NCBI GenBank assembly: GCA_002717185.1
Contig: PBDC01000036.1
Coordinates: forward strand, 1-45,990
Source: Rhodospirillaceae bacterium
Lineage (GTDB): Bacteria; Pseudomonadota; Alphaproteobacteria; UBA8366; GCA-2717185
Direction: 5' to 3'
DNA: 45,990 nucleotides
Both the position numbers and the translations under genes were made by a program. Under the pieces are notes generated by a model. It ran no database searches and had not been told where the DNA came from. It saw only the letters and a program-made list of their open reading frames with translations. Shown here one piece after another: positions 44,569-45,990 of this stretch (its first letter is position 1; every line of letters begins with the position of its first letter).

Positions 44569-44905
44569 ACGAGTATCCTTGCGATTTAATAATAGGGCAG
44601 TAATTTTCTAGTTTATTCGCTCCCGGGGGTCCAGGGATATTGAGACGATCCGAAAGTTACGAATCCCCCTCAATTGGATAGCTCCCGCACCTTATTTGTG
44701 TCGGAAAATGCTGTAGCCGGCCCGCCACTTGTGGCCTGTGCCGCCACCAAGGTAATCAAGGATCATATAGAGGCCAAGAAAGACTGAGACTTTATAGAAC
44801 TTGACGAAATTTTAATGCGCAGCCAAATGATCGTGAACAGAGAATGACTGGGACGCCAACTTCGCAAAAAAGGCACCTTTAAAACCAAAATGGAAGAGAT
44901 TTAGG
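44569..44905. other. Intergenic region with a decayed coding fragment
   Basis: 337 bases between the GST start (minus) and the GFA gene start (plus). The middle holds a plus-strand coding-like remnant (44644-44847). The rest is AT-rich and presumably carries the two divergent promoters; none could be placed firmly. Confidence 0.5.
44644..44847 (+). pseudogene. Decayed coding fragment with one in-frame TGA
   Basis: A plus-strand frame of 47 codons reads PPQLDSSRTLFVSENAVAGP, then P-L-V-A-C-A-A-T-K-V-I-K-D-H-I-E-A-K-K-D, then a TGA at 44785-44787, then DFIELDEILMRSQMIVNRE before a final TGA. The residue pattern continues past the first stop as if one domain had been cut by a nonsense mutation. 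No start codon with a ribosome binding site is seen and I do not recognise the family. No hairpin like that of the selenoprotein gene follows this TGA, so selenocysteine is not proposed. Confidence 0.35.
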
Positions 44906-45292
44906 ATGCAAACGTATCGCGGCTCTTGTCAATGCGGGAATATTACGTTCGAATTTGAGTCGGAAATGTCAACCGCACTTCGGTGCAATTGCAGTTTCTG
45001 CACTCGTCGTGGGGCACTATTACATAAAGTTTCACCAGAACAATTTCGCTTAGTGAAAGGTGACGTAAAAGCCCCCAATGGAGCTAACACATACGCCTCA
45101 GGCATTTTCCTTCATCATTTCTGTCCCAACTGTGGAATTCAATGCTTCACACTAATGGAAGGACGAGGAAAGTATTCGGCCCGACGGATCAATATTAATC
45201 TAAACTGCGTTGAAGGTGTGGACACTGCTAATCTGACTGTGCGCGACTTCGATGGCGCGGCAATGCCTAAAGACAGCACAACATGGGAATAA
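44906..45292 (+). CDS. GFA family (CENP-V/GFA domain) protein
   Basis: A 128-residue zinc-binding protein of the glutathione-dependent formaldehyde-activating (GFA) family. The metal ligands are all seen: SCQCGNI (C-x-C), RCNCSFCTRRG (C-x-C-x2-C) and HHFCPNCGIQC (C-x2-C-x3-C). The prototype, Gfa of Paracoccus, was proposed to bind glutathione and speed S-hydroxymethylglutathione formation, but most homologues are of unknown function. GAAGAGATTTAGG lies before the ATG. It is followed by a decayed zinc-ribbon copy and then by the HCCA-isomerase-like gene. Confidence 0.9.
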   Translation: MQTYRGSCQCGNITFEFESEMSTALRCNCSFCTRRGALLHKVSPEQFRLVKGDVKAPNGANTYASGIFLHHFCPNCGIQCFTLMEGRGKYSARRININLNCVEGVDTANLTVRDFDGAAMPKDSTTWE

Positions 45293-45338
45293 TTCCCGCT
45301 CAATAAACTATCCCTTTCAAAAGCGCAGGAGATTGTTA

Positions 45339-45441
45339 TTGACCAATCGTTGCCCTAGGTGTGGCTAACTCACCCGGAGGGAATTTTGGCCTCGGTCATT
45401 GCGAGGACAGCAGATGCCGCGGGTCTTGTGAAACATCCTGA
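45339..45441 (+). pseudogene. Decayed third copy of the zinc-ribbon gene
   Basis: Starting at TTG (45339), behind AGGAG, the frame reads L-T-N-R-C-P-R-C-G and then a TAA, then L-T-R-R-E-F; this aligns with M-T-D-R-C-P-W-C-G-Q-P-A-R-M-E-F of the intact gene. After a one-base frame change it reads G-H-C-E-D-S-R-C-R-G-S-C, matching G-H-Y-E-C-S-T-C-R-R-P. At DNA level GTTGCCCTAGGTGTGG and GGAGGGAATTTTGGCC still mirror GCTGCCCCTGGTGCGG and GAATGGAATTCATCCG. A stop, a frameshift and lost cysteines mark it as a pseudogene. Confidence 0.7.
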
Positions 45442-45472
45442 CCCGATACATTGGCATAAGGGAGCATACCAA

Positions 45473-45990
45473 ATGAGCAAAAGGATCGACTACTTCTACA
45501 CGCACGCGTCACCTTGGGCCTATCTCGGGTCGGTGCGGTTCAAATCAATTGCCGATAGGGCTAGTGCTGCAATCAACTACCGGCCTTGCAACCTTGGGAA
45601 AATATTTCCGCTATCAGGTGGCGTGACCTTGCCAAAGCGGTCGGAGCAGCGCAAACGATACAGAATGTTCGAGCTGAAACGCTGGCGCGATCATCTCGGC
45701 ATCGAGATCATTTTGGAACCGGCCTTTGAGAGAGCTGATGATACCTTGGCCAACCGAATGGTCATCGCAGCCGATAAACAAGGTCTCGAGACCAATCGCC
45801 TGTCATACGCGATATTGCATGGTCTCTGGGCGGAACAGCGAAATATTGCTGAGGATGCAGAACTAGCTACCATCGCCAGCTCGCAAGGTATGGACGGTAC
45901 TGCGCTGCTAGCCGCCGCCAAGTCGGACGAAATCGGTGGTATTTACGACGCCTACACAGATGAAGCCATCAAGCAGCAAGTCTTCGGAGC
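45473..45990 (+). CDS. 2-hydroxychromene-2-carboxylate isomerase / DsbA-family oxidoreductase (cut by window end)
   Basis: The frame opens with ATG at 45473 behind AAGGGAG and is still open at the window end (172 codons). The product begins RIDYFYTHASPWAYLGSVRF, the conserved kappa-GST-like start with Ser that binds glutathione, continues with YRPCNLGKIFPLSGG and the R-x-x-Y-R-x-x-E-L-x-R-W element, and later has NRMVIAADKQGLETNRLSYA, all of the HCCA isomerase family (thioredoxin fold with a helical insertion). It uses glutathione; the prototype isomerises an intermediate of naphthalene breakdown, but most members have unknown substrates. The usual length is about 200, so some 25 residues are missing. 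Confidence 0.88.
   Translation, partial: MSKRIDYFYTHASPWAYLGSVRFKSIADRASAAINYRPCNLGKIFPLSGGVTLPKRSEQRKRYRMFELKRWRDHLGIEIILEPAFERADDTLANRMVIAADKQGLETNRLSYAILHGLWAEQRNIAEDAELATIASSQGMDGTALLAAAKSDEIGGIYDAYTDEAIKQQVFG

Overview
The window looks like a chromosomal piece of an alphaproteobacterium, probably a free-living aquatic or soil heterotroph related to Rhodospirillales. The reasons are the housekeeping gene order, a metZ gene under a SAM-II (SAM-alpha) riboswitch, a cysG-DUF2849-cysI-DUF934 sulfite assimilation cluster, and many dioxygenase, CoA-transferase, glutathione S-transferase and transporter genes. No insertion sequence, phage module, rRNA operon or CRISPR array was seen. The lineage is inferred from protein character and gene order only.

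Layout. Positions 1-5723 hold housekeeping genes, all on the minus strand: a Ppx/GppA phosphatase overlapping rlmE, then a guaB-GNAT-guaA operon joined by two 4-base overlaps, then an AT-rich truncated gene at the left edge whose N-terminus resembles those of some restriction-type nucleases. A tRNA-Gln(CUG) lies alone on the plus strand at 5931-6004. Positions 6029-9919 are a minus-strand operon of a DMT permease, an MFS permease, a nitroreductase and an alpha/beta hydrolase. Positions 10200-19760 are a mosaic: a secreted hypothetical protein between gene remnants, an LLM-type flavin oxidoreductase, two glutathione S-transferases, a TPR-methyltransferase fusion, an MDR-type reductase, a cyclase-family hydrolase and a TauD-like dioxygenase.

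Positions 20080-27423 are a minus-strand catabolic region: amidase, a GrdB/PrdB-like selenoprotein, a CaiB/BaiF CoA-transferase, a decayed deaminase, a 14-TM MFS permease, an SDR and a 3-hydroxyisobutyrate dehydrogenase-like enzyme. The selenoprotein would be called as two genes by standard software. Its frame is interrupted by a single UGA that is followed at once by a textbook bacterial SECIS hairpin, and the reading is N-Sec-P-V-C-H.

Positions 28049-34304 handle sulfur. Siroheme synthase, DUF2849, sulfite/nitrite reductase and DUF934 are divergent from an Lrp/AsnC regulator. They are followed by metZ, whose leader carries a sigma-70-like promoter, a SAM-II riboswitch, an intrinsic terminator and a hairpin that covers the ribosome binding site. 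Together they would take sulfite to sulfide and then into homocysteine. Two tandem Lin0512-family proteins and an Fe(II)/2-oxoglutarate dioxygenase follow.

Positions 36500-45990 are less dense and visibly AT-richer, with many decayed fragments. They hold small unknown proteins, a zeta-class-like GST, another GST, a GFA protein, an HCCA-isomerase-like protein (cut by the window end), a second copy of the unusual dioxygenase type, an adenylate cyclase-TolB-TPR protein, and one intact plus two decayed copies of a tiny CxxC zinc-ribbon gene.
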